Assembly: GCF_031882575.1 (NCBI RefSeq)
Contig: NZ_CP134772.1
Location: 5,739,001 to 5,803,000 of the forward strand
DNA: 64,000 bases
Direction: 5' to 3'
Origin: Pseudomonas sp. VD-NE ins
GTDB taxonomy: Bacteria > Pseudomonadota > Gammaproteobacteria > Pseudomonadales > Pseudomonadaceae
Part shown: positions 63,931-64,000 of the stretch, one piece after another
Position numbering within the stretch: the first letter of the stretch is position 1
Layout of the letters: each line of letters begins with the position of its first letter
Program-made: the position numbers and the translations under genes
Notes under the pieces: generated by a model
Told to the model about the DNA's origin: nothing
Seen by the model: the letters and a program-made list of their open reading frames with translations, nothing else
Database searches by the model: none

Positions 63931-64000
63931 ATGCACGAACAATATCAGCCCCGTGAAATCGAAGCCGCCGCCCAGTCGTTCTGGGACGAGCAAAAGTCCT
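63931..64000 (+). CDS. leuS: Leucyl-tRNA synthetase, N-terminal fragment
   Basis: Only 23 codons are visible ([20 protein letters not shown] and on), the characteristic LeuRS N-terminus where [11 protein letters not shown] precedes the HIGH domain. The gene runs off the right edge. ATG 63931 gives the standard start. Confidence 0.93.
   Translation, partial: MHEQYQPREIEAAAQSFWDEQKS

Overview
The window looks like the chromosome of a Pseudomonas of the P. fluorescens group. Three observations point there: high GC with strong third-position GC bias; many REP/REPIN palindromes with the core GGGAGCGAGC-nn-GCTCGC or GTAGGAGCTGCCG; and P. aeruginosa-like gene order in the right half (hrpB / lrp / DUF2788 / rluE / amn / aidB-like / ladS // thiD-thiE-hemL / sel1 / DUF1820 / miaB-phoH-ybeY-corC-lnt / ydcF / leuS). 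No rRNA, tRNA, CRISPR array, prophage or intact insertion sequence was found.

Layout. 1-3.4 kb: tail end of a DJ-1-like gene, a secreted DUF4879 protein, and a purine permease overlapping trmA. 3.4-4.25 kb: a two-gene DUF4160/DUF2442 module of lower GC that resembles a toxin-antitoxin pair. 4.5-10.3 kb: a quinate/shikimate catabolic locus (type II dehydroquinase aroQ, a shikimate/quinate dehydrogenase, a TetR regulator, quiC1 for 3-dehydroshikimate dehydratase fused to an HPPD-like domain, and an MFS carrier). Its two promoter regions share a GTACTA-N3-GGTTA site. 10.5-17.1 kb: a second, unassigned catabolic cluster under an IclR regulator. It has a DMT permease, a TIM-barrel isomerase and a Gfo/Idh/MocA dehydrogenase on one strand, and a KstD-like flavoprotein and an aldo/keto reductase on the other. 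Two IclR-type palindromes face the two transcription units. 17-32 kb: housekeeping and accessory genes (ypfJ-like peptidase, alpha/beta hydrolase, HAD phosphatase-tesB, GNAT, HDAC-like, flavoprotein, rhlE, yedA-like exporter with divergent Lrp/AsnC, DEDDh exonuclease with NYN nuclease, DUF2076, YciC, an EEP-fold enzyme, a glycosyltransferase-like protein). 32.5-39.2 kb: a NitT/TauT-type ABC transporter, an approximately 1.2-kb tandem REP array, and an aldehyde dehydrogenase with divergent LysR. 39.3-64 kb: the conserved block listed above, containing the LadS hybrid kinase (Gac/Rsm pathway), thiamine and heme precursor genes, and the miaB-to-lnt RNA-maturation/envelope cluster, ending in the start of leuS.

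The most unusual structures are these. A 265-bp nested palindrome at 60570-60834 appears to supply the ribosome-binding site and start codon of lnt. The REP array at 35358-36520 has a higher-order period. A putative small transcript with its own terminator sits divergent to an lrp gene at 44484-44799. The two neighbouring hydroaromatic/cyclitol-type catabolic clusters each have paired candidate operators.
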